Positions 17,733 through 26,982 of a stretch of 64,000 nucleotides of DNA are shown piece by piece. How positions within the stretch are numbered: the stretch's first letter is position 1; every line of letters begins with the position of its first letter. Under the pieces are notes generated by a model that saw only the letters and a list, made by a program, of their open reading frames with translations, ran no database searches and was not told where the DNA came from. This DNA comes from JACSRF01 sp964504445. Its GTDB lineage: Bacteria > Chloroflexota > Anaerolineae > Promineifilales > Promineifilaceae. The stretch is taken from positions 124,001 through 188,000 of the forward strand of contig CAZDEO010000001.1 of the NCBI GenBank assembly GCA_964504445.1, read 5' to 3'. Position numbers and translations under genes: made by a program.

Positions 17733-18134
17733 TCACGCTTCATCCATAAAGCGAATGGGCTGAGATGAAGGATCATGACCGTGATCATGGTCGTGGTGGT
17801 GATGGGCGTGTACGCGGCGCAAATCACTGGCCAACTCCCCCGCCTGATACTTCGCCAGCGCCACCGCAATTTGCTTCTCCCCCGTCAACAACACGTCTAA
17901 CCCCATCTTTTGTACGCGATCATAGGCTGGCTGGCCCATACCTGCGCCAATCAAAACGTGGCAATCCTCTAACTGCGCAAACTTGCCACCATGTCCCTGA
18001 TCCTGTGTGCTGCGTTTTTCAACAGCAGGTTCCCCGCCATCGTCTAGGGCAACCACATAAAAGAAACTGGCCTTGCCAAAATGGCGGCTAATCGTTTCTC
18101 CATCATCCGTTGGAAAAGCAATTTTTTTCGTCAT
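17733..18134 (-). CDS. NifX/NafY-type iron-molybdenum cofactor family protein, His-rich tail
   Basis: A 133-residue protein starting 'KIAFPTDDGETISRHFGKASFF', the typical start of the dinitrogenase iron-molybdenum cofactor (NifX/NifB-C) fold. The core continues 'CHVLIGAGMGQPAYDRVQKMG'. The C-terminus has a metal-binding run 'HAHHHHDHDHGHD'. Members bind Fe-S or Fe-Mo clusters, but many are not tied to nitrogen fixation, and no nif gene is seen here. It follows a ferredoxin gene by 21 bp and is last in the minus-strand unit. Confidence 0.85.
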   Translation of the reverse strand: MTKKIAFPTDDGETISRHFGKASFFYVVALDDGGEPAVEKRSTQDQGHGGKFAQLEDCHVLIGAGMGQPAYDRVQKMGLDVLLTGEKQIAVALAKYQAGELASDLRRVHAHHHHDHDHGHDPSSQPIRFMDEA

Positions 18135-18155
18135 TGTTCAACTCCATTTTTTCTT

Positions 18156-18365
18156 TTAGAGGGTCCGAATAGCCGTAAAGGGACATGCCGACACGCATTC
18201 GCGGCAGTTATAGCAACGATGCACATCCACAAAAGGCGGTTCATCCCGGTCAATTCGCATCAGCGCCTTTCGCGTGCAAACCTTCAGGGCCAGACAGTGT
18301 CCACAGTTATGGCACAAATCGGTATCCACAAACAGCCAACTCTGATGATCAGGGGGATATAGCAT
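18156..18365 (-). CDS. small 2[4Fe-4S]-type ferredoxin
   Basis: A 69-residue protein with two cysteine clusters: 'CHNCGHCLALKVC' (first, with unusual spacing to the fourth Cys) and 'CYNCRECVSACP' (canonical C-x2-C-x2-C-x3-CP). It is an electron carrier or cluster donor. The ATG at 18365 was chosen because a longer frame would run into the permease gene. It starts 14 bp after the permease stop and precedes the NifX-like gene, so the three are probably co-transcribed; the reason for that pairing is not clear. Confidence 0.82.
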   Translation of the reverse strand: MLYPPDHQSWLFVDTDLCHNCGHCLALKVCTRKALMRIDRDEPPFVDVHRCYNCRECVSACPFTAIRTL

Positions 18366-18379
18366 CAGCCAGCAGTGTA

Positions 18380-19207
18380 TTACCCTTTTAGCGACCCCGC
18401 AAGGAGTCCGCGCAGGAAGTAGCGGCCTAAGAATATGTAAACCAGCAGCGTAGGCACGGCCGCCAGAAAAGAAGCCGCCATCTGCACATTCCACTGAATA
18501 ATCTGGCTGCCCGCCAGGTTATTCAGCGCCACCGTAATCGGCCAATTCTCATTATTCGTCAGCACCACCGCAAACAAGAAATCATTCCATGCCTGCGTAA
18601 ACTGCCAGATCAGCACCACCACAAAGCTGGGCACGGAAAGCGGCAGCAAAATATACCAATACACGCCAAAAATACCGGAGCCATCAATGCGCGCCGCCTC
18701 CACCAATTCCTTCGGCAGCCCGGCATAGTAATTGCGAAACGTCAGCGTTGTAATGGGAATGCCATAAATAATGTGCGTCAGAATCAATCCGGGAATTCCC
18801 CCGTACAAATTAATGCGCTTCATGAACTCCACCAGTGGAATCAGCACACTCTGGTAAGGAATAAACATGCCAAACAAGATTGCGGGAAAAATAATGTCTG
18901 CCCCCCGGAATTTCCATTTTGCCAGCACGTAGCCATTTAAGGAGCCCAAAATTGATGACAAAATGGCCGCCGGCAGCACCAATTTGATGCTGTTCCAGAA
19001 GTTGGGCGCCAGCGCCCGGTACGCTTCCACAAAATTTTGAAAGGACAACTGCTGGGGCAACTGCCACATCGTTTTCAGGTTTACTTCCTCAAAGGGCTTC
19101 AAGCCTGTGTTTAACATCACGAACAGCGGCAGCAGGTAGAAAATCGTTAGCAGCAATAGGGGCAAATAAAGCCAATATTTCGAGCGGAACCGCACGGCCG
19201 TATTCAT
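18380..19207 (-). CDS. sugar ABC transporter permease (MalG-like)
   Basis: A 275-residue inner-membrane protein with about six helices. It carries the ABC permease EAA loop 'EAARIDGSGIFGVYWYILLP', which docks to the ATPase. It starts 'MNTAVRFRSKYWLYLPLLLL' and overlaps the other permease by 4 bp (19204-19207). The family is carbohydrate uptake 1 (CUT1). No ATPase gene is present, so a shared MsmK-type ATPase encoded elsewhere is likely, as in many CUT1 systems. Confidence 0.92.
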   Translation of the reverse strand: MNTAVRFRSKYWLYLPLLLLTIFYLLPLFVMLNTGLKPFEEVNLKTMWQLPQQLSFQNFVEAYRALAPNFWNSIKLVLPAAILSSILGSLNGYVLAKWKFRGADIIFPAILFGMFIPYQSVLIPLVEFMKRINLYGGIPGLILTHIIYGIPITTLTFRNYYAGLPKELVEAARIDGSGIFGVYWYILLPLSVPSFVVVLIWQFTQAWNDFLFAVVLTNNENWPITVALNNLAGSQIIQWNVQMAASFLAAVPTLLVYIFLGRYFLRGLLAGSLKG

Positions 19208-20091
19208 AACTCCGCCTCCTCCCGCAGGGTAAAGTACAGGTAGGGAATCACCAGCACTGCCACACTTAGCAGCAGCAAAATACCTATCGTTGCCCCTCGG
19301 CCAAAAAAGTTGCCATCAAACGTCGTCGTCCACATATAAATCGCCGGCACATCCAACGCCACCTGCTTACCCGCCACAGCAATAATCAAGTCAAACACCT
19401 TCAACGAAATGTGCCCCAAAATAATCATCGCGCTCAACGTTACCGGACGTAATAACGGCAAAACAACCCGGCGGTAGATTGCCAACTCACTGGCCCCGTC
19501 CACCCGCGCTGCTTCCCGCAGAGAGTCCGGAATAGCCCGCAGCCCACCCAGGTACAAAGCCATGGTATAGCCCGACATCTGCCAGATAGCCGGCAGCGCA
19601 ATAGCCGCAATCCCCCATTGGGGCGTGGTATGCCACCGGTTAATGAGAAAATCCAACCCCATAGAGTCAAACAGCAAATTCAGGCCACTGATGCGCGAAC
19701 CCTGGGCCGGATTCATCAGCCAGCGCCACACAACCCCCGTGACAATGAAAGAAATCGCCATGGGAAAAAGAAATAGGCTACGAAAAAAGCCCTCGCCGCG
19801 CAAGCCCTGATCAAGCAAGACAGCCATGCCCAGGCCCAAAAGCAAACACCCCCCCACAAACAAAACAGTAAAGATAATGGTGTTCCGAATGTCAATGTGA
19901 AAGCGCGGATCGGCAAAGAGTTCTGTGTAATTTTTCAGCCCAACCCAGGTATAGTCGGGCAACAAACCTTTCCAGGCGCTAAAGGATACCCGGGCCGACC
20001 ACCCAATAAATCCATAGACAAATATCAACACCGCAATGATTGAGGGGGAAATAAGGGCAATCGAAAGAGCGGTTTCCTTCTTAATGCGCAT
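19204..20091 (-). CDS. sugar ABC transporter permease (MalF-like)
   Basis: A 295-residue inner-membrane protein with the EAA loop 'EAARVDGASELAIYRRVVLP'. The start was set at the ATG at 20091, with 'ggagg' 9 bp upstream; a longer open frame to 20157 has no ribosome site. It pairs with the MalG-like protein to form the channel for the sugar delivered by the binding protein upstream. Confidence 0.92.
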   Translation of the reverse strand: MRIKKETALSIALISPSIIAVLIFVYGFIGWSARVSFSAWKGLLPDYTWVGLKNYTELFADPRFHIDIRNTIIFTVLFVGGCLLLGLGMAVLLDQGLRGEGFFRSLFLFPMAISFIVTGVVWRWLMNPAQGSRISGLNLLFDSMGLDFLINRWHTTPQWGIAAIALPAIWQMSGYTMALYLGGLRAIPDSLREAARVDGASELAIYRRVVLPLLRPVTLSAMIILGHISLKVFDLIIAVAGKQVALDVPAIYMWTTTFDGNFFGRGATIGILLLLSVAVLVIPYLYFTLREEAEL

Positions 20092-20160
20092 CGGTTGCAC
20101 CTCCAGGGGAATAAGAGCAGGGCGTGCGCACATGCCCACGCCCTGCTCACAAATCAAACT

Positions 20161-22704
20161 TTATGAACCAGAGCTTGCATAAGCAGCGACGAGCGCCGCC
20201 TGGAAAGCTTCCACGTCACGGGTCGTCAAGAACAAACCCAGGGCCGTATCAATCTCTGATTTCCACGAATCATTGGCCACCACGCCGTGGGTCAGGCTGC
20301 CCACTACCGTATTAGTAGACCAGTCATCCATGGCGGACAGGAGGTACTCGCCGTACAGGGAACGGTCGCCATCGGTACGGGCCGGAATAGAACCCTTCAC
20401 CGGATTAAAGGCATCCTGCCCCTCGCGGGAACCGGCTACCTTCAGCCAGGCAATGGTCGCCTCGCGGTCGGGCGCGCCCACGGGCAGCACGAAGCTGTCA
20501 GACAAGAACTGGAATACGCCGGCCGTGCCGGGCACGGGCGCCCAACCATAATCCACATTGGGTTCCATGCCAATTTCGCGGAAGAAGCCTTCCGCCCAGT
20601 CGCCCATCACGTTAAAGGCCGCGTCGCCATCAACCACCAACTGCGCGGCATCTTGCCAGCTCAGGGCGGAGGCATCGCTGTTGGTGTAGCTCAATACTTT
20701 GTCAAAATCAGCCAGCGCCTGGGCCACCGCAGCGCTACCCCAATCTGTAGAACCATCCCATAGCCCGTTGTAAGCCTCAGGCCCCAACGAAGCCAATAGC
20801 ACCGTTTCCATCAAGTGCATCACCGTCCACTGCTCCCCCAAGGCCAGGGGCGCATCCATGCCGTTGGCTTGCAGCTCATCCATGGCCGCAAACCATTCTT
20901 CCAGCGTGGTGGGCACATCCAGCCCATTTTCCGCCAAAATGCTGGGGTTCGTCCACATGACGTTGGCGCGGTGAATGTTCACCGGCACCGAGTAGATGTT
21001 GCCATCTTGAGACATCAAAGGAATCAACGTTTCGGGCATCACGTCCAGCCATCCTTCTTCCTCGTACAAGAAGTTCAGGGGTTCGAGCTGTCCGGCGGCC
21101 ACATAGGTGCCAATGAGTTCCTGGCCGGCGTGACCTTGCCAGCTTCCTGGCGGGTCACCGGCTTGCAGCCGGGTCGCCAATACTGCGCGGGCATTGGTGC
21201 CTGCACCGCCAGCCACGGCCGCGTTCACAAACTCGATGTTGGGGTACTTTTCGGCAAATACCTCAATCATGGCATTCAAACCAGCGGCTTCGCCACCGCC
21301 CGTCCACCAGCTAAAGACCTCAATGGTGCCACCCTGGTCGCCACCAGCAACTTCTGTAGCGCCTTCCATCATGGCCTGGGAAGCGCCAGAAGCGGTGTAG
21401 GCCGCCACCAGCCCAGATTGCAAGGTATCAATGTTGCCATCTGTGAGGAACAAGCCCAGGGCGGTGTCAATTTCAGATTTCCAGGAGTCATTGGCGACCA
21501 CACCATGAGTCAGGCTGCCTACTACCGTGTCTGTGGACCAGTCATCCATAGCGGAGAGCAAATACTCGCCGTACAGGGAACGGTCGCCATCGGTACGGGC
21601 CGGAATGGAGCCTTTGACGGGGTTGAAAGCATCTTGCCCCGCCTGGGAGCCAGCAACTCTCAGCCAGGCCAGGGTTGCTTCGCGGTGCGGTGCGCCCACA
21701 GCCATCACAAAGCTGTCGGACAGGAACTGGAAGTTACCTGCCGTGCCCGGAACAGGCGCCCAATCGTAGTCGACTCGCGGCTCTTTGCCAATTTCGCGGA
21801 AGAAGCCTTCGGCCCAGTCACCCATCACGTTAAAGGCGGCATCGCCATCTACTACCAGTTGGGCGGCATCTTGCCAGCTCAGGGCGGAGGCATCGCTGTT
21901 GGTGTAGGTGAGTACCTGGGCAAAATCAGCCAGGGCCTGGTTTACGGCCGTGCTGCCCCAGTCCGTCGTGCCTTCCCACAAACCGTTGTACGCATCTGGT
22001 CCCAAAGAAGCGAGCATGACTGTTTCAAATAGGTGCATCACCGTCCATTGCTCGCCCAGAGCCAGGGGCGCGTCCATACCGTTGGCCTGCAGCTCATCCA
22101 TGGCCGCAAACCACTCATCTAGCGTCGTAGGCACATCCAGCCCGTTTTCCGCCAAAATCGTGGGGTTAATCCACATCACGTTGGCGCGATGAATGTTCAC
22201 CGGCACCGAGTAGATGTTGCCGTCAGCAGAAATGAGCGGAATCAAGGTTTCGGGCATCACCTCATACCAACCCTCCTCTTCGTACAAGAAGTTGAGGGGT
22301 TCGAGCTGCCCGGCGGCCACATAGGTGCCAATCAGTTCCTGCCCGGCGTGGCCTTGCCAGCTATCGGGCGGATCCCCGGCCTGCAGGCGGGTAGCCAGCA
22401 CGGCCCGGGCGTTGGTGCCCGCACCACCGGCTACGGCCGAATTCACAAACTCAATGTCGGGGTACTCTTGATTGAAGACCGCAATCAGGGCTTCCAGACC
22501 GGCTGCCTCGCCACCACCCGTCCACCAGCTAAAGACCTCTACCTGGTTTTGCATCGCCTCGCCAGCAGTTCCGGTTTCTGTCACCGTGTCCGCAGCCGGC
22601 GTATTGTCGTTACCCGTGGTCGTGTTTGCAGCATTGTTGCCACCACAGGCCACCAAAAGCAGCATGCTCAGCAGCAAAATCAGTATCAAATGTTTAGTAC
22701 GCAT
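20161..22704 (-). CDS. tandem-duplicated sugar-binding lipoprotein
   Basis: 847 residues, twice the size of a normal ABC substrate-binding protein. The lipoprotein signal ends 'LLLVAC' (Cys20), then a Thr/Asn-rich linker. Unit 1 (about 55-442) and unit 2 (about 460-847) are nearly identical, both starting 'EVFSWWTGGGEAAGL' and containing 'GDPP-SWQGHAGQELIGTYV' and 'PVKGSIPARTDGDRSLYGEY'. Both belong to the CUT1 solute-binding family 1. Only the first unit has an export signal, so the two are one tethered polypeptide. Codons differ between halves at many silent sites, which argues against an assembly artefact. Confidence 0.9.
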   Translation of the reverse strand: MRTKHLILILLLSMLLLVACGGNNAANTTTGNDNTPAADTVTETGTAGEAMQNQVEVFSWWTGGGEAAGLEALIAVFNQEYPDIEFVNSAVAGGAGTNARAVLATRLQAGDPPDSWQGHAGQELIGTYVAAGQLEPLNFLYEEEGWYEVMPETLIPLISADGNIYSVPVNIHRANVMWINPTILAENGLDVPTTLDEWFAAMDELQANGMDAPLALGEQWTVMHLFETVMLASLGPDAYNGLWEGTTDWGSTAVNQALADFAQVLTYTNSDASALSWQDAAQLVVDGDAAFNVMGDWAEGFFREIGKEPRVDYDWAPVPGTAGNFQFLSDSFVMAVGAPHREATLAWLRVAGSQAGQDAFNPVKGSIPARTDGDRSLYGEYLLSAMDDWSTDTVVGSLTHGVVANDSWKSEIDTALGLFLTDGNIDTLQSGLVAAYTASGASQAMMEGATEVAGGDQGGTIEVFSWWTGGGEAAGLNAMIEVFAEKYPNIEFVNAAVAGGAGTNARAVLATRLQAGDPPGSWQGHAGQELIGTYVAAGQLEPLNFLYEEEGWLDVMPETLIPLMSQDGNIYSVPVNIHRANVMWTNPSILAENGLDVPTTLEEWFAAMDELQANGMDAPLALGEQWTVMHLMETVLLASLGPEAYNGLWDGSTDWGSAAVAQALADFDKVLSYTNSDASALSWQDAAQLVVDGDAAFNVMGDWAEGFFREIGMEPNVDYGWAPVPGTAGVFQFLSDSFVLPVGAPDREATIAWLKVAGSREGQDAFNPVKGSIPARTDGDRSLYGEYLLSAMDDWSTNTVVGSLTHGVVANDSWKSEIDTALGLFLTTRDVEAFQAALVAAYASSGS

Positions 22705-22820
22705 TTTCTTCTCCTTGGTTTTGTAAAAAATTCTCTACAGGGCCTAAGCCTTTCTTCTACGGTAAACATTGTTGACTTTAATTGGGAAATAGCTTACCTC
22801 CTTTACTCAAAAGCTGGGGA

Positions 22821-24041
22821 TTACCCTTTGAGTGTGCGAATTAAATTAGATGGATGAAACGCATTTTGCATGGCCAGGGTGGCGGCGCCGATGGCGACCG
22901 CGTCATTGCCCAAGGAGCTGGTGGTAATGGTTACCTCTGTGGCAGCCTTGGGCATGGCCCGACGGCGAACAACGGTCCGCACCGGATTCAGCAGCAGATC
23001 GCCAACAGCAACCAATTCACCGCCCAAAACGATAAGGCCGGGGTTAAAGAGGTTAATCAGGTTAGCAATGGCAATGCCGAGAAAGCTGCCGGCCGTATCA
23101 ATGACGCTGCGGGCAATGGGGTCGCCCGACAAGGCGGCGTTGATGATGGTTTCCAGGGTAAGTTCCTGGCTGGAAACCCAATCGGGGTGGGTCTGGCTAA
23201 AGCGTTGACGCACTTCATTGATCAGGGCCGGGCTGCCCACAAAGCTTTCCATGCAGCCCTGGTTGCCGCAGCGACAAATGGGGCCGGTGGGGTCAATGGT
23301 GGTGTGACCAATTTCGCCGGCCGTACCGCCGTTGCCGCGGTAGATTTCGTTGTTGACAATGAGGCCGCTGCCTACGCCCGTTCCCAGCTTGATGTAGGCC
23401 AGGTTGGCGTGGGCACGGCCGTTTCCCCACCACTTCTCGGCAATGGCCCCGGCATTGGCGTCATTATCCAGGTAAATGGGCACGTCCAGCCCCTGGCGAA
23501 TGCGCGCCGTCAGATCCACATCCTGCCACAGCGGCATGTAAACGGCCGTCAGGCGATCCAGCTTTTCTCCCGCCAGCGGTGTCGGAATCGTAATTCCCAG
23601 GCCAATTATATTTTCCTGATGCAAGTTGGCTTCCGCCATCAACTGCTGCAAAATCTGCTGGATGAGGGCAATTGTACCTTCCGGATCATCCACCACACGG
23701 TAGCGTCTGTGCTGGCTGGCCGCAACCCGACCCTGTAAATTCATCAGAACCGCCAAAATATGGGTCGCCCCCATATCCACGCCCAGGACGTAGCGAAACT
23801 GATAATCAAATTGTAACAAAATGGGGCGGCGTCCCCCGCTGGACTGCCCATGCCCGCTCTCGCGCACAAAACCACTGTCTAGCAGCATGGTAACCAGGCT
23901 GGAAATGGTGCTGGCGCTAAGGCCCGTCTGGCGCACCAGGGCTGCCCGAGAAATAGCGCCGGCTTGCCGTATGCGGTTCAAGGCCAAGCTGAGATTCAGT
24001 TCACGAATTGCGGCAGCGTCAACAGGCTGCAACCGTTTCAT
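22821..24041 (-). CDS. ROK-family transcriptional repressor (NagC/XylR type)
   Basis: A 406-residue regulator. The N-terminal winged helix-turn-helix ('ISRAALVRQTGLSASTISSLV') is followed by a ROK sugar-kinase-like domain with 'VLGVDMGATHI', 'GGTAGEIGHTTID' and the zinc-binding ROK signature 'CRCGNQGCME'. Such proteins release DNA when the sugar binds. It lies directly upstream of, and on the same strand as, the sugar transporter genes and most likely controls them. The start is the ATG at 24041; the longer frame to 24146 is AT-rich and lacks a ribosome site. Confidence 0.9.
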   Translation of the reverse strand: MKRLQPVDAAAIRELNLSLALNRIRQAGAISRAALVRQTGLSASTISSLVTMLLDSGFVRESGHGQSSGGRRPILLQFDYQFRYVLGVDMGATHILAVLMNLQGRVAASQHRRYRVVDDPEGTIALIQQILQQLMAEANLHQENIIGLGITIPTPLAGEKLDRLTAVYMPLWQDVDLTARIRQGLDVPIYLDNDANAGAIAEKWWGNGRAHANLAYIKLGTGVGSGLIVNNEIYRGNGGTAGEIGHTTIDPTGPICRCGNQGCMESFVGSPALINEVRQRFSQTHPDWVSSQELTLETIINAALSGDPIARSVIDTAGSFLGIAIANLINLFNPGLIVLGGELVAVGDLLLNPVRTVVRRRAMPKAATEVTITTSSLGNDAVAIGAATLAMQNAFHPSNLIRTLKG

Positions 24042-24252
24042 AGAAGACCTGCATCCACTTTGTTCAGTAGGTGTAGAAAGTACTTGAATATTGTAGATTT
24101 TGTGCCGGACTTTGTCAACGAGTGAAAGAAAGTGCACCGGAGACAATTACGGCCGTTTTCCTGATCTTCCCCATAATGATAGGATTATAGGGAACCCTTA
24201 GCTGGCGACCTGTGTTATAAAGGCAATGCTGCAGCAAAAGGAGTGCTAATCT

Positions 24253-24825
24253 ATGAAACAACTTATCTACTTACTCACCATGTCCATCATCTTATGGGGC
24301 TGCACGGCTGAAACAGCCCCGCCAGCATCCCCGCCCGCGGACGCCGCCCAACCGCCCGGCGCATTAGCTACCGTAGCCCCCACAGAAACGGCCGTGCCCC
24401 CCACCCACACCCCGGAGTCTGACATGCACGAAGAAGAAACCAGCCCCACCAGCGAACCCGTCTCCCCCGTTGAAGTTGACCTAAGCAAGCTGACGCCCCA
24501 GTCCCCCGTCCAAACCACACCTATCGAGCAACCCCAACCGGGCGCACCCACCACCACCACCGCCTTGGTCAATCGTCTGGCCCAAGACCTGGCCCAGCGC
24601 CTGTCTATAGACGTCCAAGAAGTCACCTTAGAAAAAATTGAAGAGGTCACTTGGCCAGATGGCGCCCTGGGTTGTCCCGCTCCCGGCATGGCCTACATCA
24701 CCGTCCTCATTCCCGGCTACCAGGTCACTCTGGCAGCCAAGGGCGAGCGTTACGACTATCATGCCGCAGAAAACGGTGACTTTGTCCTATGCAGTGAAAA
24801 AGGGGAACCAATCCCCCACGAGTAA
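24253..24825 (+). CDS. lipoprotein with a C-terminal 'LGCP' domain
   Basis: A 190-residue lipoprotein (lipobox 'ILWGC') with a long Pro/Thr/Glu linker. The C-terminal domain reads 'VTWPDGALGCPAPGMAYITVLIPGYQVTL' in two overlapping parts, then 'YDYHA...FVLC'. That compact domain is common in predicted secreted proteins of Chloroflexota and cyanobacteria. Two cysteines may bond. Function unknown. A good 'aaaggag' site precedes the ATG. It converges with the sigma factor gene 11 bp away, with no visible terminator between them. Confidence 0.7.
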   Translation: MKQLIYLLTMSIILWGCTAETAPPASPPADAAQPPGALATVAPTETAVPPTHTPESDMHEEETSPTSEPVSPVEVDLSKLTPQSPVQTTPIEQPQPGAPTTTTALVNRLAQDLAQRLSIDVQEVTLEKIEEVTWPDGALGCPAPGMAYITVLIPGYQVTLAAKGERYDYHAAENGDFVLCSEKGEPIPHE

Positions 24826-24836
24826 CCATCTGCCGC

Positions 24837-25424
24837 TCACCCCCGGCGCGTAATGCGGCGTAAAATGGATGGCTGCTTGGGCGCAGGCGCGTGATCGCGC
24901 TGCAAGTCTTCCCGTAACGCCAGCAGCGTGCGGTGATACAGCGACTTAATTGCCCCCTCACTGCGTCCCATAATGTCCCCAATTTCCGCATTGGGCAGCC
25001 GCTCCACAAACTTTAGGGTCAACAACTCTTGCCGGTCAGCCGGTAAACGCCGAATTGCTTTGGACAGGCGCTCCCTATCCTCCATAAGTTCGGTAAAAAA
25101 CTCCGGATTTTCCCCGCTGGCATGCCACTGCACAATATCATCCAAAGCAATAATCTGGCGGCGGCTGCGGTCACGGTGCCAGTTAGCCACCAGGTTGTGG
25201 GCAATGCGGTACAGCCAGGCCGAAAATGGCACGCCCTGGTCTTGATAGTTGGGAATGTGCCGCATGGCGCGCACAAAAATCTTCGCGGTTAGATCTTCCG
25301 CATCAGCCACATTGCCAATGCGATAATAGACGTAATTGTAAATGCGGTCTACGTACCGCTCATACAGTTCGCCAAACGCCTCTTTGTCAGTTTTTGCGCG
25401 CTCGATGAGTTCTTTTTCGTCCAT
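24837..25424 (-). CDS. ECF-type RNA polymerase sigma factor
   Basis: A 195-residue sigma-70 family factor. Region 2 has 'FGELYERYVDRIYNYVYYRIGN' and 'AEDLTAKIFVRAMRHI'; region 4 has the helix-turn-helix 'PNAEIGDIMGRSEGAIKSLYHRTL'. The start was set at the ATG at 25424. No anti-sigma gene follows on the same strand, which is unusual for the class. It is divergent from the polysaccharide deacetylase gene and may control it. Confidence 0.88.
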   Translation of the reverse strand: MDEKELIERAKTDKEAFGELYERYVDRIYNYVYYRIGNVADAEDLTAKIFVRAMRHIPNYQDQGVPFSAWLYRIAHNLVANWHRDRSRRQIIALDDIVQWHASGENPEFFTELMEDRERLSKAIRRLPADRQELLTLKFVERLPNAEIGDIMGRSEGAIKSLYHRTLLALREDLQRDHAPAPKQPSILRRITRRG

Positions 25425-25578
25425 GCCGGTCGTTCTGAGGCTTACGTGGGTGAGGACAGCCTGATTGGGTGGGTTTCGGTAGCAGTATATCAGTCTGGCC
25501 CAAAGTCGCCAAAAACGGCCGTCGATCATAGGCAAAGGGGATGCTTAATACCCTTGACGCGCCGGGGGGGGATCAGTT

Positions 25579-26718
25579 ATGCTCACCGCCGATTTCACAC
25601 CTAAACATGAGGTTCATTGCGTGGTTAAACAGGTATCATCATCCAGCGGCACAGGCTGCTTCAGCGCCGTACTGGTGCTCATTGCCCTGATCTTTGTTAT
25701 GGGCGCTGTTTTGGGCAGCCAGGACAGCGCCCCTTTCAGCGAAACGGCCACACCCGCGCCACAACCCACGCTGATCAGTCTGATCACGCCAACGGCGACC
25801 ACGGCGCCGCCCACACCCACCCTGCGCCCCACTGCCACCAACACCGCCACACCCTCTAGCACGCCTACCAGCATGCCCACCGAAACCCCTACGACTACCC
25901 CCACGCTGTTGGCGCAAGAAACGGCCGTGCCCCCCACCGAGACCCCTTCTCCCACCCCCACCCTGCCCGCCCTGCCCACACCCTGGGGCAGCTATAGCTA
26001 CACCGTCAAGGTGCCCATCCTCATGTACCATTACATCAGCGTGCCCCCTGAAGATGCCGACATCTACCGCACCGACCTCTCTGTAACGCCTGACGACTTC
26101 CGCACCCAAATGGCCCACCTGGCCGCCAACGGCTTTACCACCATTGACTTCTATGACCTTTCACTGGCGATCACCGGCAAAATTACCCTCCCCGCCAAAC
26201 CCGTCATCATCACCATGGACGATGGCTACCGCGACAATTACGAAAACGCCTTTCCCATCCTGCAGGAGTTTGGGCAAAAAGCAACTTTTTTCATCGTCAG
26301 CGAATTCATCGACTTTGGCTACGAAAACTATCTTACCTGGGACATGGTTCAGGAAATGGCCGCCGCCGGCATGCGCTTCGAGTCCCATTCCCGCACCCAC
26401 GCCGACCTGCGCAGCCAGCCTCGTGATTTTCTCATCTGGCAAATACTTGGCTCGCAAGAGACTATTGCCCACCACATTGGCTACACGCCACGCTACTTCT
26501 CCTACCCTGCCGGCTGGTATGACGAAGAGACCATCGCCATTTTACAAGACTTGGACTTTTGGGGCGCCGTCACCACATCCGGGGGGAAATGGCACGGGTA
26601 CGACGGCCGTTACACCTGGCAGCGTCTGCGCGTACGCCACACCACCCCCCTGGCCGAATTCGCCGACCTGGTAGACCCTGGTGCGTACATCAGCGGCCTG
26701 CCCCTTACCAACAACTGA
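25579..26718 (+). CDS. membrane-anchored polysaccharide deacetylase
   Basis: A 379-residue protein with an N-terminal anchor helix (about 30-45), a long Thr/Pro linker, then a NodB-homology domain. Motifs are 'ITMDDGYRDNYENAFPIL' (metal and catalytic Asp pair), 'SHSRTHADL' (H-x3-H metal ligands) and 'RYFSYPAGWYDE'. It should remove acetyl groups from an extracellular N-acetylated glycan or peptidoglycan. A GTG at 25621 with 'gagg' 8 bp upstream is an equally good start. An ACGGCCGT in the linker encodes 'TAV'. Confidence 0.87.
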   Translation: MLTADFTPKHEVHCVVKQVSSSSGTGCFSAVLVLIALIFVMGAVLGSQDSAPFSETATPAPQPTLISLITPTATTAPPTPTLRPTATNTATPSSTPTSMPTETPTTTPTLLAQETAVPPTETPSPTPTLPALPTPWGSYSYTVKVPILMYHYISVPPEDADIYRTDLSVTPDDFRTQMAHLAANGFTTIDFYDLSLAITGKITLPAKPVIITMDDGYRDNYENAFPILQEFGQKATFFIVSEFIDFGYENYLTWDMVQEMAAAGMRFESHSRTHADLRSQPRDFLIWQILGSQETIAHHIGYTPRYFSYPAGWYDEETIAILQDLDFWGAVTTSGGKWHGYDGRYTWQRLRVRHTTPLAEFADLVDPGAYISGLPLTNN

Positions 26719-26916
26719 CGCCCATCTTGGCTGACAAAGCACCGGGCTAACCAGGTAACAAAAAATGAAACGCCACAGATGATGCCGATGACACAGATTA
26801 TCCCTTTTGCTCTCTTTGGGAATCTCTGGGCCACCTCTACGTAACTCGGCGTTCCTATTTTATCTTCGAAGGAGACTTCACCGGCTACCGCCGACCACCA
26901 TGAATAAAAACGTAAC

Positions 26917-26958
26917 GCAGGTTACCAAACCTGCACGATTCCAGGTTTAGCAACCTGG
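26917..26958. repeat. twin hairpins upstream of the SDR gene
   Basis: GCAGGTT-ACCA-AACCTGC (26917-26934) and CCAGGTT-TAGC-AACCTGG (26941-26958): two perfect 7-bp stems with 4-nt loops, 6 bp apart, in a 264-bp gene-free gap. This is the arrangement of REP-type sequences. Nothing else in the gap was recognised apart from an AT-rich stretch. Confidence 0.72.
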
Positions 26959-26982
26959 GTTACAGTTGCAGAGGAGCATGGT

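Noticed and set aside
17733..18134. Evidence for nitrogen fixation
   Set aside because: The NifX-like family is widespread outside nitrogen fixers, and no nifHDK or nifB-like gene is in the window.
20815..22032. A 405-codon plus-strand frame, with shorter partners
   Set aside because: It is antisense to the duplicated sugar-binding protein and repeats in both halves only because the sense gene is duplicated.
20161..22704. Duplication as an assembly error
   Set aside because: The two halves differ at many silent positions and at scattered residues, which a misassembly of one gene would not produce.
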